A stretch of 64,000 nt of DNA from Paramoeba atlantica (Eukaryota > Discosea), in assembly GCA_977017575.1 (NCBI GenBank), contig CDRNVI010000161.1:1-64000 (forward strand), read 5' to 3'. The notes below the pieces were generated by a model. That model searched no databases. It saw nothing but the letters and a program-made list of their open reading frames with translations, and was not told where the DNA came from. This document shows positions 25,087 through 38,148 of the stretch, in pieces (positions within the stretch are counted from its first letter, which is position 1; the number at the start of each line of letters is the position of its first letter). The translations under genes and the position numbers were made by a program.

Positions 25087-25646
25087 GCGGCTTAATTTGA
25101 CTCAACACGGGAAAACTTACCAGGTCCAGACACAGTTAGGATTGACAGATTGAGAGCTCTTTCTTGATTCTGTGGGTGGTGGTGCATGGCCGTTCTTAGT
25201 TGGTGGAGTGATTTGTCTGGTTAATTCCGATAACGAACGAGACCTCAGCCTACTAATTAGTTGTATTAATAATAACATTTATGAGGGTTTTTAGTTAAAT
25301 GGGTTTTGTTAACACTTAATTTGTTTGCTAAGAAAACTCGTTTTTATTGATATTAAAAAAGATTTATTCTTTTAAACTTCTTAGAGGGACACTTGGTGTT
25401 TAACCAAGGGAAGTTTGAGGCAATAACAGGTCTGTGATGCCCTTTAGATGTTCTGGGCTGCACGCGCGCTACACTGATACAATCAACAAGTACAAAAGGC
25501 CTTGGCTGAAAAGTCACGCTAATCTTTTACGAGGTTGGCATTTTGGGTAAACTTTTGAAATTGTATCGTGCTGGGGATCGATACTTGCAATTATTTATCG
25601 TGAACGAGGAATTCCTAGTAAGCACAAGTCAACAGCTTGTGCTGAT

Positions 25647-25681
<35 letters not shown>

Positions 25682-25841
25682 GCTACTGATGGTTGGTCCG
25701 GTGAAATCTTAGGATTAGAAACAGTTACTTATTGATTTCGGTTAATAAGTTTGTTTTTGAGAATTTGAGTAAACCTTGCCAACTAAAAGAAGCAAAAGTC
25801 GTAACAAGGTATCCGTAGGTGAACCTGCGGATGGATCATTA
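23737..25841 (+). rRNA. 18S ribosomal RNA
   Basis: Starts at TATCTGGTTGATCCTGCCAG and ends at GCGGATGGATCATTA. Universal blocks are present: GGTGCCAGCAGCCGCGGTAA near 24321, the 530-loop neighbourhood, AATTGACGGAAGGGCACCAC near 25053, TGTACACACCGCCCGTCGC near 25660. At 2,105 nt it is about 300 nt longer than yeast 18S; extra length is AT-rich and lies in variable regions V4 (about 24400-24720) and V7/V8 (about 25255-25390). No intron found: conserved blocks are continuous. Small-subunit rRNA, transcribed by Pol I with 5.8S and 28S. Confidence 0.99.
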
Positions 25842-26046
25842 ATATTATTATTTTATTAATCTTCTTTTCTTTTCAAAAACTTATTTTGAAAAAGTGAAAA
25901 TGTGTTTAAACTTTTTAAAATGTATTTTAACATATTTTTATTGTTATTTAAACTTTTTTTTGATATTTTTGTTTGTATCAAAAAATGTTCAAAATTCATT
26001 TGATAAAAATTAAAATGAAAATAAAACAAAACAAAAATAAAAAAAC
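25842..26046 (+). other. ITS1
   Basis: 205 bp of AT-rich sequence between mature 18S and 5.8S, removed in processing. Confidence 0.9.
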
Positions 26047-26204
26047 AACTTTTAACAATGGATATCTTGGTTCTCGTAACGATGAAGAACGCAGCAAAAT
26101 GCGATACGTAATGTGAATTGCAGAACTCAGTGAATCATCGAATCTTTGAACGCATATTGCACTTTTAGGTTTCATCCTAAGAGTATATTTATTTGAGTGT
26201 CATT
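26047..26204 (+). rRNA. 5.8S ribosomal RNA
   Basis: 158 nt starting AACTTTTAACAATGGAT, with CGATGAAGAACGCAGCAAAATG-type core (here AACGATGAAGAACGCAGC) and GTGAATTGCAGAACTCAGTG, ending TTTGAGTGTCATTT. The sequence is close to fungal 5.8S; the GAGTGTCATT ending is frequent in early-diverging fungi. Pairs with the 28S 5' end. Confidence 0.98.
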
Positions 26205-26525
26205 TTATTCTTTATCTTTTTTCAAAATTTATTTTTTACAAAAAAAAGATTCTATTGAGAAACTATTTTCTATCTTTTCTTCATTGAAAATAAAATACTT
26301 TCTTAAAAATAATACTAAATCTTGAAAAAGTAAAAAGATACTAAAAAAAAGAAAAAAATTAATCGAATTTTAAATTCAATTCTATTTTTTTTTTGAAAAA
26401 ATAGTAAAAAATAATAAATATCTTTATTTATTTGTTATTTTTCTTTTTTTCAAAATTGAATGTAATTTTATTTCAAATTCAATTTTTATTCTCCTTTTTT
26501 AGATCATTCTTTCTTTTTTGATTGA
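26205..26525 (+). other. ITS2
   Basis: About 320 bp, extremely AT-rich, between 5.8S and 28S. The flanking 5.8S end and 28S start can pair as the usual proximal stem. Confidence 0.88.
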
Positions 26526-30574
<4,049 letters not shown>

Positions 30575-30906
30575 TTTTTATTTTAAAAAATAATAACTAT
30601 TTTTTATTATTTTTTTCTTTTTACTTATTTTTAACTTGAGGTAACAGATATATTTACTTCCCTCCCTCCCTCATCCCCTCTCATTTTTTTCGTTCAATAA
30701 ATTTTACTTGAGGGTTGAGTATAACCGACTATCTTTATTTGTTGTTTTTCTATATTTGTAAGATTCTGGTAAGGTTTTTTCCTTCTTTGTGAACTGATAA
30801 AGTCCCAGCAGTCACCAAAAAAAAAAAAAAAAAAAAAAAAAATTTTCTATATTTGTATTCTCTCCCTTTTTTCTTTTTTGGTTATTTTCACCTTTTTTGA
30901 TAAGAT
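30575..30906. other. 28S downstream flank
   Basis: T-rich sequence with a CCCTCCCTCCCTC tract, then a GTGAACTGATAAAGTCCCAG word followed by a run of about 26 A (30818-30842), and tRNA-Gly. A similar word precedes the tRNA-Thr relic. The Pol I terminator is not identified. Confidence 0.5.
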
Positions 30907-30977
30907 GCGCTGCTAGTCTAGTGGCAGGATGTCCGCCTTCCAAGCGGACGGGCCGGGTTCGATTCCCGGGTGGCGCA
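30907..30977 (+). tRNA. tRNA-Gly(TCC)
   Basis: 71 nt cloverleaf: acceptor GCGCTGC with GTGGCGC and discriminator A, D arm TAGTCTAGTGGCAGGAT, anticodon stem TCCGC/GCGGA around CTTCCAA (anticodon TCC), T arm CCGGG-TTCGATT-CCCGG. A T9 terminator follows. No intron. It lies about 330 bp after 28S on the same strand. Confidence 0.95.
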
Positions 30978-31324
30978 TTTTTTTTTTTTCAAAATCCCTT
31001 CAAGGTCACCTGGCTCACAGCCACCCCTTCTCCTTTGCAAGAGCTCTTGATATCTGGTATCAGTTCCCTTTCGGTTTTTCTTGCTTCAAATGGAGATTCA
31101 AAAATTGTATCCAGATCATTTTTTTGGAAAAAGCTTGGAAAAACTCATAAAAATTTGTAACACCCTTTTTAATCAGTGTCTCTTTTTTATTGATATTTTT
31201 TTGGGAGAAAAACACAGCCATTCCAGATACCACCCCAAATCAGGGTATATTCTTTTTTCTTTTTTTTTTTTCCCTTTTTTTTTTTTCCCCTTTTTTTTTT
31301 TTTCCCCTTTTTTTCTTTTTCCTT

Positions 31325-31440
31325 TCCTTTTTCCTTTCCTTTTTCCTTTCCTTTTCCCTTTCCCTTTCCCTTTCCCTTTCCCTTTCCCTTTCCCTTCCCT
31401 TTCCCTTTCCCTTCCCTTTCCCTTTTCTTTCCTTTCTTTT
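31325..31440. repeat. TTTCCC hexamer array
   Basis: Roughly fifteen TTTCCC/TTCCC units on the plus strand within a longer pyrimidine tract (31250-31500). The minus strand reads GGGAAA repeated, able to form G-quadruplexes. No gene from 30980 to 31800 apart from this. Confidence 0.9.
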
Positions 31441-31808
31441 TCTCTAATCTTTCTTTTCTTCTTTCTTTTTCCCCCTCTCTTATTTCTTTTTTTTTTCCTT
31501 CTTCTTTGTTGCAATTCTTTTTTTTCTTTCTATCAGTCTTTTGAGATTCTCAATTGATAAAGTTTTGTCCAATCACAACCAGTATTTGTCAATTATTCAA
31601 GACAAGTTGTATTCTCTTGCTGTGCCTTGATCTTCTCTTTCAAATTGGATTTGATTTGTTTTTGTTTTTTATGTTTTCTTAATTTTTTAAAGTTGATAAA
31701 GTTTTTTTTGATTTTTTTTGATTTATCTTTTCTTTCAGCTCTTCTTTCAATTGTGAACTGATCAAGTCCCAGTGGCCACTAAAAAAAAATCTTTTTTTTT
31801 AAACAAGT

Positions 31809-31874
31809 GGTTCTATAGCTGGCAGAGCACCACCCTAGTAAGGTGGAGAATCTGAAAGTCAAACTTGCTCCTCT
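31809..31874 (+). pseudogene. tRNA-Thr(AGT) relic
   Basis: GGTTCTATAGCT-GGCAGAGC, then CACC-CTAGTAA-GGTG, resembles tRNA-Thr with anticodon AGT. The D loop lacks its CAGT segment, the T arm has lost TTCGA, and the 3' acceptor strand does not pair. No longer a tRNA. Confidence 0.45.
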
Positions 31875-32359
31875 TTATACTTGCAATTTGGAAAAGGGAC
31901 TTTGAAGTGCTCTGGTGGGAGAACACAAAAACTTTTGGTTGGGGAATCAAACAATATGAAGATGACACTGCTGTTGATAGGAAGGGGCCAACTTTTTTGT
32001 CAAACTTCCAAAGTTCCAAACTTTTCTGTTGTAGAGCATTGGATGGGTTGGTTGTGCTCAGGGATGACATTTTGTAATGGTTTCCCCTTGCTAAGTCAGT
32101 ATCTTGTTGCTGGATCTTGAAAAATTACAGCTCCATTCCTCTACTAAAGATTAGGGCTCAAAAGGTGGTTTACAGTCCTGTCATCATCAGGCAAAACCAC
32201 TTCAGGAATTGTTCAAGCAATTTGAGAATGTTGAAGAGCATTTTATTTCAAGAGCCTGTGTTTAAAAGCACATAGGTTATCATAGAAACCAGTGATGATA
32301 TGATGGCTTTTCTGAGTTTGATGACTTCACAAAAAAACAGAGTTTGAACACGGACATTG

Positions 32360-32432
32360 GCTTCCGTGGCTCAGTCGGTAGAGCGTCAGTCTCATAATCT
32401 GAAGGTCGTGAGTTCGATCCTCACCGGGAGCA
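32360..32432 (+). tRNA. tRNA-Met(CAT), elongator type
   Basis: 73 nt cloverleaf: acceptor GCTTCCG with CGGGAGC and discriminator A, D arm GGCTCAGTCGGTAGAGC, anticodon arm TCAGT-CTCATAA-TCTGA (anticodon CAT; the T-T pair at the loop base is usual in elongator tRNA-Met), T arm GTGAG-TTCGATC-CTCAC. T-run terminator follows. Confidence 0.94.
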
Positions 32433-32599
32433 CTTTTTTTTTTGTCTTTTGATTTTTTTTTTGAATCAGGGTGGAGTTTATTGACTTGTTTTCGATTTTT
32501 GACATTGAGAAAAGTTATGAAATTCATCAGGTTCAGTGAAAAGTACAAGTCAATGAAAACACAGCAACACAATCTTCATCCATTTTCTTTTTTCAATTT

Positions 32600-33490
32600 T
32601 TACAGGTTTGAAATCATGTAATGGTGGAACTCAGAGCAGAGAAGATATGATCTCACCCAGATACCCCATCTTCAACAAAAACAATTGGCAGCCCAGGATG
32701 CAACACTCAAGGAACACATCAGACTACAATTGAAGGTTTAAAGACTCAAATTTCAAAAACTGATGAGCCAAAGCAGAATATCACTCTGTTTGACAACAAG
32801 ACAAGGGAGCTCTACAAACCAGTTTCTTGGCTGATTCATGATGATGTGACACCAGCAGGAATGATCAAAGAACTTGATGAATAACAGGTGGAAATTTGTG
32901 TGAGGTTGCTTTCATGCATGAGGATATTCAAGAGCAGTTGAAAACCTGGCAAAAATCCCTGGGGAAAAAATGGTGCCCAAAATCCCAACAGACATCTGGC
33001 AGTACATACAGAAGGATGGTGAACTGAAGGCTGGGAGCAGTTGCGACTGAGGAGCATCTTCAGGCAATGTCCAACAACATCCTACATATCATGAGAGCCA
33101 TCCCAGGTGCCAAGGAAGATAAGACTCAATCCGACCAATTGCTTAAAACATTGATTGCGCTCATAACAATGTATTCCTTGAGGATGTGTGTGTTGTAATT
33201 ACAAAATGTTGCTCACCAGAAACTCAACCTTTCACCTTTGGATTTTAAATCTCCACCAACTGTTGTCAGGAGAGAGGAGATAGCAAGAGCTCAATTGAGG
33301 AAGAAGTCTACAAGAGGAGTCAGAGAAGAGGATTGTGTGAAAGTGATGGGGCAGTCTGTTGCAACCACTTTGAAGCAAAGCCACCATTCAAGAAAAGAAG
33401 AAGGTTTGCGCACCAAACTGCTACCACCTTTGTTGATTGTGGAAATTCCAAAGGGAGACAGTCCCCTTTTTTTAGGGGTCTAAAATAAAT
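32600..33490 (+). pseudogene. Unidentified decayed coding remnant
   Basis: Protein-like stretches in shifting frames, e.g. around 33060-33180 and the open stretch 33238-33483 (a Lys/Arg-rich peptide with RREEIARAQLRKKS). No domain recognised; a gag-like or DIRS-like N-terminal protein is a loose possibility. Several stops and few CpGs mark it as dead. Confidence 0.3.
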
Positions 33491-33569
33491 GACTTGTACT
33501 CTCTGAAGTGGAGAGTCAGAAAAGTCACTTTTTTGGTGATTGACTTGGGCAATCAAAAATAACTGGAGA

Positions 33570-34525
33570 GGGACAATAAGAATTAACTAATTTTTTATGA
33601 CAAGCCAGAGCAAAGTTGATCAAACAATTATGTTGGTCTTTATCTTCATAGAAGGGGCAAGAGAGAGCAGCAAAAGTCTGTTTACACCAACCATACGGTG
33701 ACTCAACTTTTCCTCTTACAAATGCAATTGCTTCATTTTTCTCTTGATCCTCAGCACTCAATGAATGGGGAACTCTCTTTCCACGGATTATTCGAGGCCT
33801 TCCAGCGTTTGACTTGTTTGTGACCAACACCAACTTATCGAAAAATTTTGTTGCTGCTCGAAAGTGGTTGTCTGCAATGATGTGTGGTCCCAGAAAAGAG
33901 GTCATCAAGTCGATTCGCATAAAAAATAGTGATATCTCCATCATAATCTTTTGGTGAATGGATCCCACTAACCCATTCAGCCCCACCTTTTGCATTGTGA
34001 AGTGTCACCCACCACCAACCAGGAGCTTTAAGTTTGTGTGAGTACCATTTTGCCCTCCACTTCTTGCGAACTGTCTGTTGGGCCCTTTAATTTTAAAATC
34101 AGATGAATCCATCCATAAACAGTCAAATTGGCATGGTGGTGGTCATTCAGTTCTTTGGGCCATTTCCACAAATGAAAGAAAGGGTGCTTGGGACCAAGAT
34201 TGTTTTTGCCCACTTTAGCAACTCGAAGCGAACAACTTGAACTGTTGTGTTGGATTGCTTTTTGGCCCATTGGGAGCCAATCGTGCACCTTTTTTCGGAG
34301 TTTGCCCATCCCAACCGCAAATAGATCCTTGTACATTACAAGATGATACACAGACACAGCAAAACCAGAAGGTCTCTGTTCACTCCAAAGCTTTGGTTTT
34401 TGAGATTCCAAAAAATTTAGAATCTCCTTCAAAGTCTCTTCTCCCAGCTTCTCTTTCACAGCAAATATGATATCTTTCTTTCTCAACCCTTCAACCCCCA
34501 CCATTGGTGAAAGAGTACAACTCAT
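33570..34525 (-). pseudogene. PIF/Harbinger-like DDE transposase relic
   Basis: Minus-strand remnant in three frames. It starts with an N-terminal region from about 34525, then WMDSSDFKIKGP (first Asp) near 34100, then a segment around KAPGWWWVTLHNAKGG and IHSPKDYDGD, then ADNHF (second Asp) near 33880, then VRGKVESPYGWCKQTFAAL (Glu) near 33690. This order and the VE..YGW-K pattern resemble DDE_Tnp_4-type transposases. Two frameshifts disable it. Terminal repeats were not found. It would have catalysed cut-and-paste transposition. Confidence 0.5.
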
Positions 34526-35540
34526 TTTATTTAGCTCTCTAAATTAGGGGACTATCTCCCAAAGAAAATTGTCAATTATTTCATTACAGTGAATAGAGCA
34601 TCTATTCTGTGGTCTCTCAAATAATCCTCAAAGAGTGTGTGGCTGTGTACAACAAAATTCCTCAATCTGGTTTTTTGACATCCTTGCACAGGACAATTTG
34701 GAGAGCAATAAAGGTGCAGGGTGTTTTGGAAACCCTGACCCCCCCCCCAAACAGTCTGTGTCTGGTTGGTGTTTTACATTGTGTCAATCCCAAACTTGTT
34801 TCCTTTGAATTTTGGTATCAGAAAAGAGGTCTCATATATCCATGGAAAAGGAAAGGAGGAAGCTCCAAGCTTTGAAGAACTTCAGAGTGATTACCAACAC
34901 TTTGAGTGGAGAGTTATTGAGTCAAATGTGAAGGAACTTGGAGATGATCTGAAGCTCCATATTACCTTGCTGGATTCAATTAGTTGGGAGATGGTGACTG
35001 AGGCACTGTGGACCCCCTCTTTATCCTAGATGGTTTTCGACAAGCACTTGGGGCAACTTGAAGAGGAGGAAGACGTTTTGGATGCCATGAGGTATTCGAA
35101 ATTTGATACAAAGCGAAATTTTTGGATTTGGGGAAATGTGGTGGGAATTGGTCCCTTGTGATTTCCAACTTCCTTCTGGAATCCTGTTTTACCAATAATG
35201 TGACTTGTCCACAAAGCGCCAAGAATCCCCAATCAAGTTTACCAAGCCTGTGTGAGAAGGTTAAGGCTTTGAACTGATACAGGCTCTCAATACAATGTTC
35301 AATGTGGCTGAAGTGCTCAATAACTCTGAAGAAGACAAGGAGAAACACAACAAGCCTTTGAATTTGAGTGTGTTCTTTGTGCCACTCTGTGGGGTCACAA
35401 ATAAAATTTTTATTCTTATTTCTCTCAACAAAACAATTTGATTTTAAACAACAAAAAAAGAGGAGTGGGGGGGGCAGGAACATCACCCACTCACTTGCTC
35501 TTTAAAATAATAAATTGATTTTTATTGAATCTAACAATTA
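34526..35540. other. Decayed unidentified sequence
   Basis: Mixed-composition sequence with partial open frames on both strands (e.g. plus 34766-35029, minus 34980-35486). None carries a recognisable domain. Possibly the N-terminal portion of a neighbouring transposon. Confidence 0.3.
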
Positions 35541-35784
35541 CTTTTTGAAAAGGCAACAATCCTTTTTTTTTTCCCCTGCCTCTCTCTCTCTTTTCTTTCT
35601 TGTCTCCACTTCAAATATGATTTTTTGGGGGGTCACCAAAATACATTCAAAAAGAGAAAAAAATTAAAAACAGCAATTTGAAAAGTTTGAAATGACAAAA
35701 AAAGAAAGAAAACCTCAGAACAATCTTTGGAAGGTTGAGACAAAAATCCAAAAAGACAAAAAAAAAGGAAAGGAAAGAAAGAAA

Positions 35785-35857
35785 AACAAAAGAAACAAAA
35801 GAAACAAAAGAAACAAAAGAAACAAAAGAAACAAAAGAAACAAAAGAAACAAACCAT
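35785..35857. repeat. 9-bp minisatellite AAACAAAAG
   Basis: About eight exact copies of AAACAAAAG. The surrounding 35640-35900 is A-rich with no gene; 35900-36240 is CT-rich. Confidence 0.9.
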
Positions 35858-36249
35858 GAAAAGTCAAAAAAAAAACCAAAGGAAAAAGAGGAGATCCTCA
35901 ACAACCCAAACACAAACTTTTACCAAACAAAGTCTCTCTTTCTTTCTCTCTCTCTTCTCTCTTCTCTTCCTCCTTTTCACAAAACAAAACAAAAAAGCGT
36001 TGAGCCGCTGATTTAGATCCCTTAATTTTTCGGGAAAGAGAAAGGGCGAAAAGATGCTCTTTGTCAGCTTGATAATTGGTTGTTTTTTTTTTTCGTTTTT
36101 TCTTCCTCTTCTTCTCTCCTCTTCACCCTCTTCAGTTTTCTTCTTCCGACCTCTTCAGTTCCCCCTCCCTCTCTTTTTTTCCTCTTTCATTCTCTTTTCC
36201 ACTCAATGTGACCTCCATTGAGGGAGCTTCCAAACTGACTTGAACAACT

Positions 36250-36435
36250 GCCTTTTTCTGTGGGGTGGGTGATGGGGGGAGAGGGAGTAAAAGGGGGGAA
36301 TGCAAAGGGAGAGGGGAGAGGGGGGGGGGTTAAAAGGGATGGTGATAGAATCAACCACAAATATCATGATGATAATTTTTTGAGGAGGGGTGGGGGGGGG
36401 GGATGTTTCATGGGAGGGAGAGGGGAGAGGGGCAT
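36250..36435. repeat. G-run cluster
   Basis: Two groups of G3-G10 runs (36260-36330, 36380-36435) on the plus strand, strong candidates for G-quadruplex formation. No coding potential. A pyrimidine tract follows to about 36720. Confidence 0.7.
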
Positions 36436-36785
36436 TCTGGCTGATCAAGAAAAGAGGTTTTTTTCTCCTTCTCTTCTCTTTTTCCTTTTTCTCCCTTTTT
36501 TTGTTTTTTTGAGTTTTCCTTTTTTTTCTTTTCTTGGGTTTTCTTTTTTTCTTTTTTCTCCATCTGTTTTTTTTCTCCTTTTTTCTTTTCTTTCTTTTGT
36601 CTTTCCCTTTTTTTTTCTTGTTTTTTTTTTCTTTTTTTTCTCACTGCTGTTTTCCCTTTGTCTTTTCCCTCTCTTGAGGGTAATTCTTTTTTTGGTTCCT
36701 CTCTTTTCTTTCCTTTTTGTTCGTGAGATTGGAAGATTTCATCTGGGAGGACAATGTTTTTGTGTTTTTTTCATTTGGATTTTTC

Positions 36786-36828
36786 ATCCTCTCTGGATGT
36801 GAATCTGAAAATTTGAACCCAGAGAATA
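36786..36828. other. Recurrent CTCTGGGT hairpin, copy 3 (decayed)
   Basis: CTCTCTGGAT...ACCCAGAGAAT: same layout as copies 1, 2 and 4 but with one G-to-A mismatch in the stem. It sits about 110 bp from the 5S pseudogene. Confidence 0.5.
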
Positions 36829-36936
36829 TGAAACAAAATAACAAATACCCACAATCACAATGGAAAACAAAAAATGGAAGAGCAAGAAGGGGGGGAAGGA
36901 GAAGAAAAAAAGAGAAGAAAAAAAAGAAAAAAAAGG

Positions 36937-37042
36937 TCTTCAGCACTCAGGATTCGAATGTGATCACCCACCATTCTCCTAACCAAGCCCACAGCAGTTC
37001 TGATGGGATCAGGTGCTTTCAATTGGGTATGACTGAAGACAC
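36937..37042 (-). pseudogene. 5S rRNA pseudogene
   Basis: Minus-strand paralogue of 7261-7379 with a deletion of roughly 13 nt in the middle (CTGCTTAACTTCC region, which includes the box A part of the internal promoter) and transitions at CpG sites. Flanks on both sides also match the flanks of the intact gene, up to the GGACC hairpin at 37434-37452, so a larger segment was duplicated before decay. Confidence 0.85.
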
Positions 37043-37535
37043 TTTCTCTTCTTTTTTTTCTCCTTTTTATCAATCCAATTATCCAAAATCAACAAAAAAA
37101 GAAAAGAGAAGAGAGAAGAGAAAGAGTTCAACTCTCTTTTCTCAGAATAAAAAACTTGTTTTAATCTGAAATAAAAGGAGCAGGACTGAAAGGAAAAACA
37201 TAAAATGGAAAACGAAAAACAGAAAACAAAAAAACAAATCAAGGAAAGAGAGAGAGTAATGGTCTTGAAGAAGAAAGAAGTAAAAAAGGAAAAGAAAAGG
37301 ATGTGAAAGAAAAAACAGAAAGAAAGAGATACAACCACCAAAAGAAAAGAGAAAAATAACTGAGAAAAAGAGAAAAAGAGAGAAGGAGAAAAAACCACAA
37401 CCCACAAAAAAAAAAACTGAAACAGGAAATGATGGACCTCTATTTTGGGTCCGGATGGTTTTTTTTTTGTTGGCTCACGAAAGAGGGAGGGGAAGAGGAG
37501 AGGGAGGAGAGGGAGGAAGCGAAAAGGTTCCAGAG

Positions 37536-38148
37536 AGAGAGAGTGTGTGTGTTCAGTTGTGAAGAAAAAACAATATTGGCCCAAAGGAATTCCAGGGGAA
37601 GAGATTGTTGCACACCTCAAGGAGAAGGAACCTGGTTATGTGTGAAAGTGAAGAAAGGATCTCTGAGAGGTTATAAATTCTATGTGGAGGCTTTCCAAGA
37701 TGTTCATCACTCTTCTATAATGATTAATACCTGGGGAACTTCTTTTCCCACTGGTTGCCCACGAAATCGCAAGCTTGAAGGCCAAAGACTCTCCCTGTGA
37801 TATACTCAGCCTCTTGACTTTTACTATCAAACCAGGCATTGTGTGGATGATCACAACCAACTGAGGCAAGGTTCTCTCTCCTTGGAGAGTTCCTGGAAGA
37901 CCAAAAAATGGGTCCACAGGCAGTTTGCTTTCATTCTTGTAGTTGTGGAAGTCAATGCCTTCCTCATATTTCAGCACTTTTTCCCTCAAGCCAAAGAGCT
38001 CTCCTTTGCAGAATTTCGTTTTGAGGTTGCCCAAGGTCTACTCTCTCAGAATCATCCCTTGGATGAAGGCTATAACCTGCGAATACCACTCCCAACTCAT
38101 GTAGAACATCATCTGATGATCAAGCCCAACTTTGCTGGAGTTTGGTGA
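37536..38148 (+). pseudogene. piggyBac-like transposase relic
   Basis: Plus-strand frames give WPKGIPGEEIVAHLKEKEPG, then, after a shift, YKFYVEAFQDVHHSSIMINT and TSFPTGCPRNRKL, a stop at 37798, then a YTQPL...YYQTRHCVDDHNQLRQG segment and a KTKKWVHRQFAF...VNAFLIF segment. The W-x-D-x-x-x-V-x-x-ST-like and C-V-D-D-x-N patterns match the second and third catalytic Asp regions of the piggyBac/DDE_Tnp_1_7 family. Frameshift and stops make it inactive. TTAA-flanked terminal repeats were not identified. Confidence 0.6.

Noticed and set aside
31325..31440. TTTCCC array as an internal telomere repeat
   Set aside because: The unit is not a known telomere type (TTAGGG-like) and grades into a generic pyrimidine tract.
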